This document shows positions 51,708 through 60,937 of a DNA stretch of 64,000 nt, in pieces. The notes beneath the pieces were generated by a model. It saw nothing but the letters and a program-made list of their open reading frames with translations. It was not told where the DNA came from and did no database searches. Within the stretch, counting starts at the first letter, position 1; each line of letters starts with the position of its first letter. A program made the translations under genes and the position numbers. The stretch covers positions 1 through 64,000 of the forward strand of contig CAMWBY010000020.1 of assembly GCA_947172645.1 (NCBI GenBank), given 5' to 3'. This DNA is from an uncultured Lachnospiraceae bacterium. GTDB lineage: Bacteria; Bacillota; Clostridia; Lachnospirales; Lachnospiraceae.

Positions 51708-53711
51708 TTACATTCCTTCTTTTAATACATTCTGGTCTCTCAAAACTTTTTCAATCACCGTCCCCTTAATCACTTTAAGAAGCGGCCTCTTCAATGCATT
51801 CAGCGACCCCGGAAGCTCAATCTCAAGCGGTGACTTACCGTCCATCAGCTTCACGCTGCTGCTAAGCAGCTCGCGGATATCATATACGCTGCCCCATACT
51901 TCGGGTACGCCTCTGTCTACGCCCAGGAGTCCGTATACTGCCTCCATAGCCGTCCTAACAGAATACTCTGTGGTAAACACCGTATCTCTTGGCGTCTCCG
52001 CAAACTGCCCCAGGAAAGCAAAGTTCGCACAGCCATCCGGTATGACGTCAGGGCGGTCGCCTTTTGTTCTGGGCATAAAGAACGCCGTAATATAAGGCAT
52101 CATGGTTGGTACGCAAACCGCGCTGTTTTCTGCCAACTCCGGTATATCTTCTTCCGGCACGCCTAAGTGATAAAGCCATTCTTCGGTAATTTCTTTGCCC
52201 GTGCATTCTTTCATCGGCTTCTTAACATAATCTCCAGGCACATCCGTGAACAAACCGTAAACCCAGACACAAACATGGTCCTTATCCTGCTCTTTAAACT
52301 GTCCCTGTCTGTTAATTGTCCAGCTAAGCAGCCAGGAAGAATCTTGACAACTTACTATTCCGCCTGTAACAACCTTCCCACTCTTCGGGTCACGCTTACA
52401 GATATTCGTGATATATGGCAGAATCTTGTCGTCCAATGTGGTAACTGTAGCGGATTCCCAATTGGTCTTCGCAATATCCGAACAGAATTTTTCCGGATGG
52501 CCGAAAGAAGCGTCCTGTTTTGCAATATTTCTCCATAGGCTCCAGCACCCGCTTGTCCTGACTTCCGCATCCCCATTCGGCGCATGTTCCTGGTCCCCAT
52601 AAACGGTTCCTTCCGTACAGCTTCCATTAGTTACGAATACAAGGTCATTCTCTGTAAGCACAATTCCTTTTTCCACGCCTTTTACCTTGCATTCAATGGC
52701 TTTTGCCACCTTCTTGTCTTCCTCTATTTCAAATATAACGTTGGTCACTTCCGTATTAAATTGGAAATCAACCCCTGCCTCTTCCAAATATTTCTGCATC
52801 GGAAGAATCAACGACTCATACTGGTTATACTTGGTGAATTTCAAAGCGCTAAAATCCGGAAGTCCTGCAATATGATGGATAAATCTCTGGAAATACAATT
52901 TCATTTCCAGTGCGCTGTGCCAGTTTTCAAATGCAAACATGGTTCTCCAATATAGCCAGAATGTGGAATCAAATACCTCCTCGTCAAAGACGTCCTCGAT
53001 TGTCTTATCATACAAATCCTCGTCCTTTGTCATAAACAGCTTCATGATTTCCATACAGCCCTTTTGGCTTAAATTAAACTTTCCGTCCGTGTGGGCGTCT
53101 TCTCCCCGGTTAACCGTGGCACGGCAAAGGGAATAGTTGGGGTCTTCCTTATTTAGCCAATAATATTCATCCAATACGGATACTCCGGGTGTTTCCAACG
53201 ACGGAATACTGCGGAACAAATCCCACAGACATTCGAAATGATTCTCCATCTCGCGTCCGCCTCTCATAACATAACCTCTCATAGGGTCATGAATCCCGTC
53301 GCATGCGCCTCCTGCAATGTCCATAGCCTCTAATATATGAATATGGCTGCCCGGCATCTGTCCGTCACGCACCAGGAAACATGCAGCGGCCAGTGACGCC
53401 AACCCGCTTCCTACAATATATGCATTTTTATCATCCACGCCCTCCGGTTTCCTGGGCCTTGCAAATGCTTCATAGTTGCCATTGGAATAATAAATTCCCT
53501 TGCTGTTCTTATCATATTTCCCAAGTTCCGTATTTCGATAGTCCAAGTCCACATATGTCTTGTGCTTTCCTGATGCTTTTTTCGTCGGAGCTTTAAAAAC
53601 CTTTCCTTCCTCCGCCCCATTCTTCTTATAGTTTCTCGCCGCATAGGCCGCTGCACCTGCTCCCGCTGCCACCGCCGCCACACCGATTCCGATTCCTTTT
53701 TTGTTTGCCAT
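51708..53711 (-). CDS. Oleate hydratase (MCRA family)
   Basis: 667 residues from MANKKGIGIG; the longer frame begins at a GTG and AGGTGG lies 8 nt before this ATG. GSGLASLAAACFLVRDG is the FAD-binding loop, followed by ILEAMDIAGGACDG and RGGREMENHFECLWD with the catalytic glutamate, all typical of FAD-dependent oleate hydratase, which adds water to cis-9 double bonds and protects against unsaturated fatty acids. The first 25 residues contain an Ala/Gly-rich hydrophobic stretch, which may attach it to the membrane. Confidence 0.95.
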   Translation of the reverse strand: MANKKGIGIGVAAVAAGAGAAAYAARNYKKNGAEEGKVFKAPTKKASGKHKTYVDLDYRNTELGKYDKNSKGIYYSNGNYEAFARPRKPEGVDDKNAYIVGSGLASLAAACFLVRDGQMPGSHIHILEAMDIAGGACDGIHDPMRGYVMRGGREMENHFECLWDLFRSIPSLETPGVSVLDEYYWLNKEDPNYSLCRATVNRGEDAHTDGKFNLSQKGCMEIMKLFMTKDEDLYDKTIEDVFDEEVFDSTFWLYWRTMFAFENWHSALEMKLYFQRFIHHIAGLPDFSALKFTKYNQYESLILPMQKYLEEAGVDFQFNTEVTNVIFEIEEDKKVAKAIECKVKGVEKGIVLTENDLVFVTNGSCTEGTVYGDQEHAPNGDAEVRTSGCWSLWRNIAKQDASFGHPEKFCSDIAKTNWESATVTTLDDKILPYITNICKRDPKSGKVVTGGIVSCQDSSWLLSWTINRQGQFKEQDKDHVCVWVYGLFTDVPGDYVKKPMKECTGKEITEEWLYHLGVPEEDIPELAENSAVCVPTMMPYITAFFMPRTKGDRPDVIPDGCANFAFLGQFAETPRDTVFTTEYSVRTAMEAVYGLLGVDRGVPEVWGSVYDIRELLSSSVKLMDGKSPLEIELPGSLNALKRPLLKVIKGTVIEKVLRDQNVLKEGM

Positions 53712-53844
53712 AATCATATCCACCTTTCTGATTGCGGTATTCTGTTTTACTGTCTGCCCTGATACTTATCAAAGCCCTGTCATTATTGAAGGCCAATAAG
53801 CCTGCTGTAAGCAGTCACTTGGCCCGTCGCCCGCAGGAATTATG

Positions 53845-53873
53845 ATAATATGCATGCTCTACGTTACCGCCAA
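53845..53873 (-). promoter_or_regulatory. Promoter of the oleate hydratase gene
   Basis: On the minus strand TTGGCG (53868-53873), 17-nt spacer, TATTAT (53845-53850). The leader would be about 125 nt. The palindrome at 53881-53900 sits just upstream of the -35. Confidence 0.5.
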
Positions 53874-53880
53874 CTGTTTG

Positions 53881-53900
53881 TATCAACTTCTATGTTGATA
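53881..53900. promoter_or_regulatory. Palindromic candidate regulator site
   Basis: TATCAAC-N6-GTTGATA, a perfect 7-bp inverted repeat, 20 bp in all, 7 bp upstream of the oleate hydratase -35 box. A TetR-type regulator is encoded next door at 54094-54678, so it is a reasonable operator candidate. Confidence 0.45.
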
Positions 53901-53939
53901 TTCTACGCAGATATCTTATTAAATCCAACTTACAAAACA

Positions 53940-53970
53940 GGCAAGATGATAAAAAACTTATCATCCTGCC
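53940..53970 (-). terminator. Second hairpin after the TetR gene
   Basis: 13-bp stem (arms 53940-53952 and 53958-53970) with a 5-nt loop. The one mismatch on the plus strand is a G-U wobble on the minus strand. It is followed on the minus strand by TGTTTTGT, so it may be a weak back-up terminator. Confidence 0.4.
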
Positions 53971-54030
53971 CGTTCTGATAAAAAAACGAGCATAGCTCTC
54001 AAACTCCAATCATTCGACAAATTTTACACA

Positions 54031-54078
54031 ATAAAAAGCCGCTGCAAAGTCTTAGAAAACCCATCGCCTTGCAGCAGC
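54031..54078 (-). terminator. Intrinsic terminator of the TetR gene
   Basis: On the minus strand GCTGCTGCAA pairs with TTGCAGCGGC (arms 54069-54078 and 54038-54047) and is followed directly by TTTTTAT. It lies 16 bp after the regulator stop codon. Confidence 0.75.
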
Positions 54079-54093
54079 CCTTCTTCAATTCAT

Positions 54094-54678
54094 TTATGCT
54101 TTGTTACCTATATGCCTTTCCGCTTCAAAATTATGGATAGAATTTGTAATGCACCCTCGCAGCGTTATGCTCATCATCTCTACAAGCTTGCCGTAATCGT
54201 CACGCATCCCACGTTCAATCCAATCAAGCATCATACCCACAAAACCATATTTGTAAAACTCGGCGATAAAAGCTTTGTCCTCTTCTGTCAAATCAGCCTG
54301 CGTACTCTTCTCATCTACCACACCGACTATCAGCTGATACGTCAGCTTATGCAAATATCTTTCCACCTTACCACGGCCCACGGAACGGTACACATTCAAG
54401 ATAAAAGTCTTGTTTTCCATGACTGCCTCAAAAATCTGGCAGACACCTTCCTGCCATGTATCATATGTCTTCTTATCCTGCAAGGCACGTTTGCCATCCT
54501 CGACACAGCACCATTCAACCAAATCATAAATATCTTTAAAATGATAGTAAAAAGACATACGGCTGATTCCGCAATCCGAAGTAATATCATTAATCGTTAT
54601 CTTATCAAGCGGTTTCTGCACAAGAAGTTTCTTGAGCGACGCTTCTAACGCAATTTTAGTAGTGTTAGACACAAGCAT
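54094..54678 (-). CDS. TetR/AcrR family regulator
   Basis: About 194 residues from MLVSNTTKIALEASL; a GTG two codons later, with AAGGG 8 nt before it, is an alternative. DKITINDITSDCGISRMSFYYHFKDIYDLVEWC is split over residues 25-60 and forms the helix-turn-helix typical of TetR proteins of the DhaS type. The C-terminal ligand domain has YKYGFVGMMLDWIERGM. It lies between the hybrid kinase gene and oleate hydratase and may control the latter through the palindrome at 53881-53900. Confidence 0.88.
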   Translation of the reverse strand: MLVSNTTKIALEASLKKLLVQKPLDKITINDITSDCGISRMSFYYHFKDIYDLVEWCCVEDGKRALQDKKTYDTWQEGVCQIFEAVMENKTFILNVYRSVGRGKVERYLHKLTYQLIVGVVDEKSTQADLTEEDKAFIAEFYKYGFVGMMLDWIERGMRDDYGKLVEMMSITLRGCITNSIHNFEAERHIGNKA

Positions 54679-54714
54679 TCCCTTCCCGGTACATCCCTCG
54701 TGGAATTGCAATCC

Positions 54715-57276
54715 CTAATTCATGCTGAAATATTTCCGAAGCAGGAACAATACTTCATCCAAATTAATTGGTTTCGCTGTATGCGCGTTCATACCGCAGT
54801 CAAGACAGCGCTGCACATCCTCCGAAAAAGCATCCGCCGTCATGGCGATAATCGGAATTGTCTGCGCATCCGCACGGCTTAATGCACGGATTGCCTTAGT
54901 CGCCTCATAACCCGTCATAACAGGCATACGCACATCCATAAGAATTGCATCATAATACCCTGCCTCAGACTTCTCAAACATTTCTACGCTAATCTGTCCG
55001 TTCTCAGCCCACTCAAGTTCCAGGCCCACATCAGATAACAACTCATTCAATACTTCCCAGTTCAAATCATTGTCCTCTGCAACCAGCACGCGCCTGCCTG
55101 TCAAGTCCATATTCTGGTCAACGGTGCTCTCCTCAGCGCCTTCAACTCCCATATACTTCTGTAATCCGTAAAACAGAGTAGATTTAAACAGCGGTTTCGA
55201 AATAAATCCCGTAACACCCGCTTCCCGTGCCTCCGCCTCAAACTCACTCCAGTCATATGCAGAAATCAAGAGAATCGGAACATCCTGGTCGTAATCACGC
55301 CGTATCTCCCTGGCAACCTGGACTCCGTTCATACCGGGCAGTTTCCAATCCAATAAGATAATCTGGTAGTCGTCCCTCTTCTGATGATGTTCCCGGATAA
55401 GCGCAAGAGCTTTCTCGCCGCTAAGCGTCCAGTCCGCATTGATTCCAATGGATGTAAGCGCCTCAACAGTCGTCTGACACAACATTTCATCATCATCCAC
55501 CACCAACATCTTCCATGCCGGCAGAACCATGTCAATTTCCCTAATTTCTGCCTTTTCCAAATCGAGCGTCAAGTGGAACTTCGTGCCCTTTCCAAGCTCG
55601 CTCTCTACAGTGATATTTCCTTCCATCGCATCCACAATATATTTTGTGATTGCCATGCCCAGCCCGGCGCCTTCTGTTTTATGTACCCTCTGACTGTCTG
55701 CACGGGAATACGTGTCAAAAATCTTCTTTAAGAACTCATCATCCATGCCAATCCCGTTATCTTCAACCAGTACATGCGTCCGGATATAATTGTCACCCTT
55801 CGGCGACTCTTCTTCATATAACGATAACCAGATAGCCCCGCCCTCCGGTGTATACTTTACCGCATTGGACAGAAGATTCAATAAAACCTGGTTCAGCCTT
55901 ACGCTGTCGCAATAGACATCTTCCACCTGTATATTGTCTACATGTACGTTAAAGCACTGTTTCTTCCCACGCACCTGCGACTGTACAATGCCTACAATTC
56001 CTTCGATTGCTTCCGGCAGAGAAACCTGATCCATGCTCAGCGTCATCTTCCCGCTCTCAATTTTAGACATATCAAGTACATCGTTAATCAAGCCAAGCAA
56101 GTGTTTGCCGGACAGAGCAATTTTCTTCAGACAATTCTGCACCTGCTCTTTATCATCAATACGAGCCGTTGCAATGGCCGTCATACCCACAATCGCATTC
56201 ATCGGCGTCCGGATATCATGGCTCATATTGGACAGGAACTCGCTCTTGGCCTTAGTTGCCTGCATGGCCGTCTCACGCGCCTCTTCCACCTCTTCAAGCT
56301 GTTCGCAGATTAAACTGAAATACCTTGCAAAAATCAGCAACAGCATAAAACATATCACGGTAAACGCCCCAACTATCACCATCGTCCTTCGGGCGCTCAA
56401 ACCGTTCACCGTCTCATCCAAAATTCCATATGGCAGCATGGAAACCAAATACCATTCCGCATGAGGCAAATTCGTACTGTATATCTGATTTCTAATGCCG
56501 TTAAGCTGTAATATCGTAGAATAATTCTCACCCGCCTGCATGGAAGCAAACAGTTCGTCAATATACCTGTCTAGCTCCGCCGGGTCGCTCTCGCTGAATT
56601 TTATGTATAAGTTGCTGAAATAGTCAGGCGCCTCCACGTCCGAATCGTGTACGATAAAACTGCCGTCTTTCCTGATGATATGCGAATGCACCAATGCATC
56701 CTCGTCCTCACGAAGAAGAAGCTCCGTGATATATTCCACCGGAAGAGCCGCCACCATAGCCATACACTCTTCACCGTCACTCATCGGATAATCCGCATCT
56801 ACGCCGAACATAACAATGTCGCGCCCGGATGCATCCGTGCCTACAGCCACCTTCCGCTCTTTATGCCGCATAGATTCAAGAAACGGCTCCGGGTCGGCAA
56901 GCTCCATAGGCTCGCCAAAAAGCATCTGCATCTCTCCCTCCTGAGAGCATAGCGCAAGATAGTCAAATCCTCTTACCTGAATTCTGTAGGACAACTCACT
57001 GTATAATTCTTCTATATCCTCCATATCCGTGGAAACCACTTCCACCGCCGTATCCGCCTGATCAAATTTCGCATCTATCAATGTCTCGAAATGAGCGCAC
57101 ATCTGGTCGCTCATGCCTGTCATATACATGCCTCCCACGGCATTGATTGTCTGCTCGTTTATGTGGCCCATATAAATTCCAAGTCCAAGAAAAATAATCA
57201 CACTGAAAATTAGCAGACAAATAAAACTCCCGATTAGAAAATGTGTAGTTCTACTCTTTACAATACTTTTGTTCAT
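54715..57276 (-). CDS. Hybrid sensor histidine kinase with two receiver domains
   Basis: About 853 residues from MNKSIVKSRTTHF. Membrane segments at about 15-37 and 298-320 enclose an extracytoplasmic Cache-type sensor. NMSHDIRTPMNAI near 352 is the H-box with the phospho-histidine; LNLLSNAVKYTPEGG, EDNGIGM and GAGLGMAITKYIV are the N, G1 and G2 boxes. Two receiver domains follow: ILLDWKLPGMNG and AILMDVRMPVMTG hold the phospho-aspartates. No output domain is fused. The signal and target are unknown. Confidence 0.93.
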   Translation of the reverse strand: MNKSIVKSRTTHFLIGSFICLLIFSVIIFLGLGIYMGHINEQTINAVGGMYMTGMSDQMCAHFETLIDAKFDQADTAVEVVSTDMEDIEELYSELSYRIQVRGFDYLALCSQEGEMQMLFGEPMELADPEPFLESMRHKERKVAVGTDASGRDIVMFGVDADYPMSDGEECMAMVAALPVEYITELLLREDEDALVHSHIIRKDGSFIVHDSDVEAPDYFSNLYIKFSESDPAELDRYIDELFASMQAGENYSTILQLNGIRNQIYSTNLPHAEWYLVSMLPYGILDETVNGLSARRTMVIVGAFTVICFMLLLIFARYFSLICEQLEEVEEARETAMQATKAKSEFLSNMSHDIRTPMNAIVGMTAIATARIDDKEQVQNCLKKIALSGKHLLGLINDVLDMSKIESGKMTLSMDQVSLPEAIEGIVGIVQSQVRGKKQCFNVHVDNIQVEDVYCDSVRLNQVLLNLLSNAVKYTPEGGAIWLSLYEEESPKGDNYIRTHVLVEDNGIGMDDEFLKKIFDTYSRADSQRVHKTEGAGLGMAITKYIVDAMEGNITVESELGKGTKFHLTLDLEKAEIREIDMVLPAWKMLVVDDDEMLCQTTVEALTSIGINADWTLSGEKALALIREHHQKRDDYQIILLDWKLPGMNGVQVAREIRRDYDQDVPILLISAYDWSEFEAEAREAGVTGFISKPLFKSTLFYGLQKYMGVEGAEESTVDQNMDLTGRRVLVAEDNDLNWEVLNELLSDVGLELEWAENGQISVEMFEKSEAGYYDAILMDVRMPVMTGYEATKAIRALSRADAQTIPIIAMTADAFSEDVQRCLDCGMNAHTAKPINLDEVLFLLRKYFSMN

Positions 57277-57364
57277 TTGCATTCCCTTCCTACAAAAGCG
57301 CGGATTTCAATACCCCAATATAATAAACTGAAACGGCAATCGCCGCTCATTATATTAGTTATTA

Positions 57365-57394
57365 ATTATAGCACATGCCCTTCCGACATTGCAA
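57365..57394 (-). promoter_or_regulatory. Promoter of the hybrid kinase gene
   Basis: On the minus strand TTGCAA (57389-57394), 18-nt spacer, TATAAT (57365-57370). A small palindrome TTGACCATGTCAA at 57400-57412 lies just upstream and overlaps the previous stop codon. Confidence 0.6.
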
Positions 57395-57408
57395 GATGTT
57401 TGACCATG

Positions 57409-57651
57409 TCAATACACCTTCGGTAACGTGCTCACCATGCACCGCTCCATAAATTCCTGCAAATCGCTTTGATTCCTGATTAACATGACTTCCTCAAATT
57501 TTCCTGTCCGAAGGTCCTTAAACCCAGCCACCTGCTCCCCATTGCAAATACTGCATTTCAATACCGGCTGCTGGACTTCCCTGTCATATTCATACATCTG
57601 CATACTTTTCTTTCTTTTTAACATAGATATCTTTTTCTCCCGCCTCGGCAT
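57409..57651 (-). CDS. Small conserved-looking protein with CxxC
   Basis: 80 residues at most; internal ATGs (57624 and later) are equally possible starts. MYEYDREVQQPVLKCSICNGEQVAGF is split by a CSIC motif, followed by KDLRTGKFEEVMLI. The compact acidic sequence and single CxxC look like small clostridial proteins of unknown role. The basic N-terminal stretch RREKKISMLKRKK may be untranslated. Confidence 0.55.
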   Translation of the reverse strand: MPRREKKISMLKRKKSMQMYEYDREVQQPVLKCSICNGEQVAGFKDLRTGKFEEVMLIRNQSDLQEFMERCMVSTLPKVY

Positions 57652-57695
57652 GTAAAAAGGTATGCTGCGAACGCTTCCCCGTCAGCCACCGTAGT

Positions 57696-58829
57696 TCATG
57701 CCCTTAATACCGTCTCCAAATACTCAATCACTATCTGCGCCGCCCTTTCATGAGACCGTACACCCGGATGGGTGCGAGAGCCCACCGTCTCTTCTGTCGT
57801 GTTCGGCAATTGAAGAAAAGCAATGTTTGCATCCCCTGACATTCTCTGATATTTACTCATCGCCTCCGTAATGGCGAAAGTCAGTTCAAAGCCCAGCATA
57901 CCGTATGCCCACACGATATGTGACGTCGGATTGTTCCTCCGTATCATACCGAGAAAACTTACCACCGCCTCCTCAAACCGGGCAACATCCTTTGGGTGAA
58001 ACGTCCCGTCCTCCTGCATGCGTTGTCTGAACACTTCTCCGCTCACAGGGTCTCTCCATCCAGGCTGTCTAAACGCCCCGGCATCATTGGTCCCCAAATT
58101 TACGATAATGGCATCCGGTATCCATCTTGAAAAATCATATGGTTTTTTAGCCCCTAACTTTTCATTCGTTTCGCCTTGTGCCAGTCCGCATATTTGTTCA
58201 TATATGGACGGAATATTATGCCTTGGGTCATTGTCCCAACCGCATAGCACACCCCATCCGCCCTGGGAAACCAAACGATATTCTGCACCAAGCGCATCGG
58301 AAACCATCTTTGCGTAATTCCGGCTCACACTCATATACATGGGAAGCCAATCCATATCCTCATTGGCGCCATACGTCCCTTCCCCGGAAGTGATACTATC
58401 GCCGATAAACTCTAATTTAAAGCGCTTGGGAATCACCGGAAAGAAATTGCCATCACACCGGAAACCGTTCACCAAAAGGCGGCATGCATTGTCCTCGGAC
58501 ATCGCCTGTAATTCCCTGAAAAATCTGACATTTTTAACAACATCCGCACTCATACCCCTGAAAAGACACAAGGAATGCTTTCCCGGCATCAACATCTGTC
58601 TTCCCATAAATGCACCGTTGAGCTCCACGCTAGTCCACGGCTCATATATGTCAAAATCCACATCCACATCAATCCAAAGCTCCGTACCCGTCACATTTAC
58701 TTCTATACCGCTGCCATTAAAAAACAGCGGCAATGGATATTGTGTCTCATCAGTCCTCCCATGTATCAGGTAATTTTCGGTTTCCTTTAAAGTGTATACT
58801 TTCAAATTTTTATTAGGCTCCATATCCAC
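57696..58829 (-). CDS. SGNH hydrolase, carbohydrate esterase family 2-like
   Basis: 377 residues. The first 120 form a beta-rich jelly-roll; FIGDSITSGEGTYGA near 140 is block I with the nucleophile serine, VSQGGWGVLCGWD block II, VNLGTNDAGAF block III and the C-terminal GSRTHPGVRSHERAA has the catalytic His. That order is typical of CE2 acetyl-esterases. No signal peptide is seen, so it would deacetylate imported or internal oligosaccharides. Confidence 0.88.
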   Translation of the reverse strand: MDMEPNKNLKVYTLKETENYLIHGRTDETQYPLPLFFNGSGIEVNVTGTELWIDVDVDFDIYEPWTSVELNGAFMGRQMLMPGKHSLCLFRGMSADVVKNVRFFRELQAMSEDNACRLLVNGFRCDGNFFPVIPKRFKLEFIGDSITSGEGTYGANEDMDWLPMYMSVSRNYAKMVSDALGAEYRLVSQGGWGVLCGWDNDPRHNIPSIYEQICGLAQGETNEKLGAKKPYDFSRWIPDAIIVNLGTNDAGAFRQPGWRDPVSGEVFRQRMQEDGTFHPKDVARFEEAVVSFLGMIRRNNPTSHIVWAYGMLGFELTFAITEAMSKYQRMSGDANIAFLQLPNTTEETVGSRTHPGVRSHERAAQIVIEYLETVLRA

Positions 58830-58869
58830 CCTCCTACTGCTAATTAATATTATTTACATAATGACTGCA

Positions 58870-58902
58870 AAACGCTTCCGGAGTAATATACCGGAAGCGT
58901 TT
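58870..58902 (-). terminator. Intrinsic terminator after the chemotaxis receptor gene
   Basis: Perfect 12-bp stem AAACGCTTCCGG/CCGGAAGCGTTT with a 9-nt loop, 50 bp after the receptor stop codon on the minus strand. The run of A and T on both sides would allow action in either direction. Confidence 0.75.
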
Positions 58903-58951
58903 AAAAATATAAATATTTCCTGCCAACTCTGCCAAGCGCAATATCCATGCA

Positions 58952-60655
58952 TTATGGCAACTGGAATTTCGCAATCAGCGAATCCAAAGAAACCGCCTGC
59001 GCAGATAACTGCTGACTCGTCGCGGAAGACTGCTCTGCAACCGCAGCATTGGTCTGAATGACATCCGAAATCTGATTCACACCTGCCTCTGCTTCCTGCA
59101 TCGTCATCGCCTGATTTGCAGAAACCGTACTTAATTCCTTGGAAGAAGCCGCAACTTCCCTGATTCCGTCTACAACAGTTTCAAGGGAAGCAACTGCGCG
59201 GTCCGCCACCTTATTACCATTATCAATCTCCTGCATAGCGCCCTCAATCAATGTTCTGGTGTCCACAGCGGACTTACTGCTCTGTTCTGCAAGCTGCCTG
59301 ATTTGGTCAGCTACCACTGCAAATCCACGTCCTGCCTCTCCTGCCCTTGCAGCCTCAATCGAAGCATTCAAAGATAAGAGATTGGTCTGGGATGCAATGC
59401 TCTCAATTTCCGAAATAATATTTCCAATCTTCTTAGAAGTTTCATTGATGCGGGACATAGCCTCAACCATCTCCCTCATATCGTCACTGCTGCGGTCTGC
59501 CACATCAGCATATTTCTGTGACTGTTTGTATGCTTCCTCTGCAGAAGACGCCGCCATCTTCGCCGCATCGGCAATCGTGGTGATAGTCGCCTGAAGCTCT
59601 TCCACCGCTCCTGCCTGCTCCGTAGCGCCTTCTGCAAGACTCTGGGAACTCTCGGCAAGATTACCTGAGCCGGCTGAAACCTGTACCGCCGATTCGCTGA
59701 TATAACGGATGGTATCTACCATGCTGTCACGCAGCGAGCGCATGGACTGGAATATCTGTTGGAATTCTCCTGTATACTTGGAACCGTCTTTGGACCGAAT
59801 CGCATAATTTGCATCCGCCATCTGTCCTAATATGTAATCCATATCATATATGATAAAGTTTAATGTTTCCGCCATCCCTGACGCCGACTTGATGATATCA
59901 GAAACCTCATCGTCAGACGCCACCTCCGGGAACGGGCTTGTAAGGTCACCTGTTGCAAAATGTTCCAACCGGTCCTGCAACTGTATTAGCGGCGCGGAAA
60001 TATTCTCCGCTACATATTTCCCTAATTTAATGGAGGAAAGCATCGCTATGACAATGATTGCCGCCATCATAAATATCAGTACAATACATACGACCGTCAT
60101 CGTATTGGAAATGCTGTTACCACGGTCTACCTTAATGTCCATAATTGACACAAGTTCGTTATTAATCTCATCATAGAGAGGCATCAGCTCATTCATCGCA
60201 CGGTCCTGCGCCTCTTTGGATTTCACGGCATTGGCAGTAGCGCCATGTTCAAGAATCTCATTTTCAAGAGCCCAGTATGCAGGAAGCTTATCTGAAATCG
60301 TCTGGTAAACCTGCTTGTTCGCATCCGATACCATAAATTTCTCCAAATCTGCAAAACTCTGTGTAAACTTCTCTACGCTCTCCTCGTGATTCTGTTTCAT
60401 ACTTTCTACAGACGAAAGTTCTTCATAACCGATACACCCGCGGAGCGTAGAACGCGTCTCGGCAAAATATGTCATGGCCTTACCCACATCACCCTGCGCA
60501 AAACCGTAATCCCTAAGGGAACTGGCATAAATCCTTGCAACGATAATCATGACAATCAGCACGACTACAGCTACCACCGCAGGAACACCTGACGCAAACA
60601 TAAAACCGCGGAACAAGCGCTCCTTGATCCGATACTTATTCAACCTCTCATACAT
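58952..60655 (-). CDS. Methyl-accepting chemotaxis protein (4-helix-bundle sensor)
   Basis: About 567 residues from [18 protein letters not shown] lies 8 nt upstream. Two membrane helices (about 17-41 and 190-213) enclose a helical sensor of the 4HB_MCP type. A HAMP-like part follows, then the long signalling coiled coil whose tip [20 protein letters not shown] and [13 protein letters not shown] is invariant. It controls the CheA kinase at the cell pole. Ligand unknown. Confidence 0.92.
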   Translation of the reverse strand: MYERLNKYRIKERLFRGFMFASGVPAVVAVVVLIVMIIVARIYASSLRDYGFAQGDVGKAMTYFAETRSTLRGCIGYEELSSVESMKQNHEESVEKFTQSFADLEKFMVSDANKQVYQTISDKLPAYWALENEILEHGATANAVKSKEAQDRAMNELMPLYDEINNELVSIMDIKVDRGNSISNTMTVVCIVLIFMMAAIIVIAMLSSIKLGKYVAENISAPLIQLQDRLEHFATGDLTSPFPEVASDDEVSDIIKSASGMAETLNFIIYDMDYILGQMADANYAIRSKDGSKYTGEFQQIFQSMRSLRDSMVDTIRYISESAVQVSAGSGNLAESSQSLAEGATEQAGAVEELQATITTIADAAKMAASSAEEAYKQSQKYADVADRSSDDMREMVEAMSRINETSKKIGNIISEIESIASQTNLLSLNASIEAARAGEAGRGFAVVADQIRQLAEQSSKSAVDTRTLIEGAMQEIDNGNKVADRAVASLETVVDGIREVAASSKELSTVSANQAMTMQEAEAGVNQISDVIQTNAAVAEQSSATSQQLSAQAVSLDSLIAKFQLP

Positions 60656-60852
60656 CAACATTTCCTCCTTGTACACTTCCATAGAATCCATCAAAGCCGG
60701 GGTCATACACTTATCTACTGTATTTCATGATAGAAAAAACGACACTATCCCACCTTTATTTGATTAAGACATATTTTACCACGTCAACCATATACACACC
60801 CTAAAAAAACAAAAAAAATACAAGCATAATTGTACTTTTTTCAATACAACAA

Positions 60853-60894
60853 GAGTTGGAATAGTTTTAGAAAAATTCCAAACTATTCCAACTC
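60853..60894 (-). terminator. Inverted repeat after the Cache chemotaxis receptor gene
   Basis: Perfect 15-bp stem (60853-60867 with 60880-60894) and a 12-nt loop, starting 44 bp after the stop codon at 60938. No strict U-run, but TTGTTGTATTG follows. Likely the transcript end. Confidence 0.55.
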
Positions 60895-60937
60895 CTGTAA
60901 CCCCCTTACTTGCATGATTTATGCAAATACACTATAA

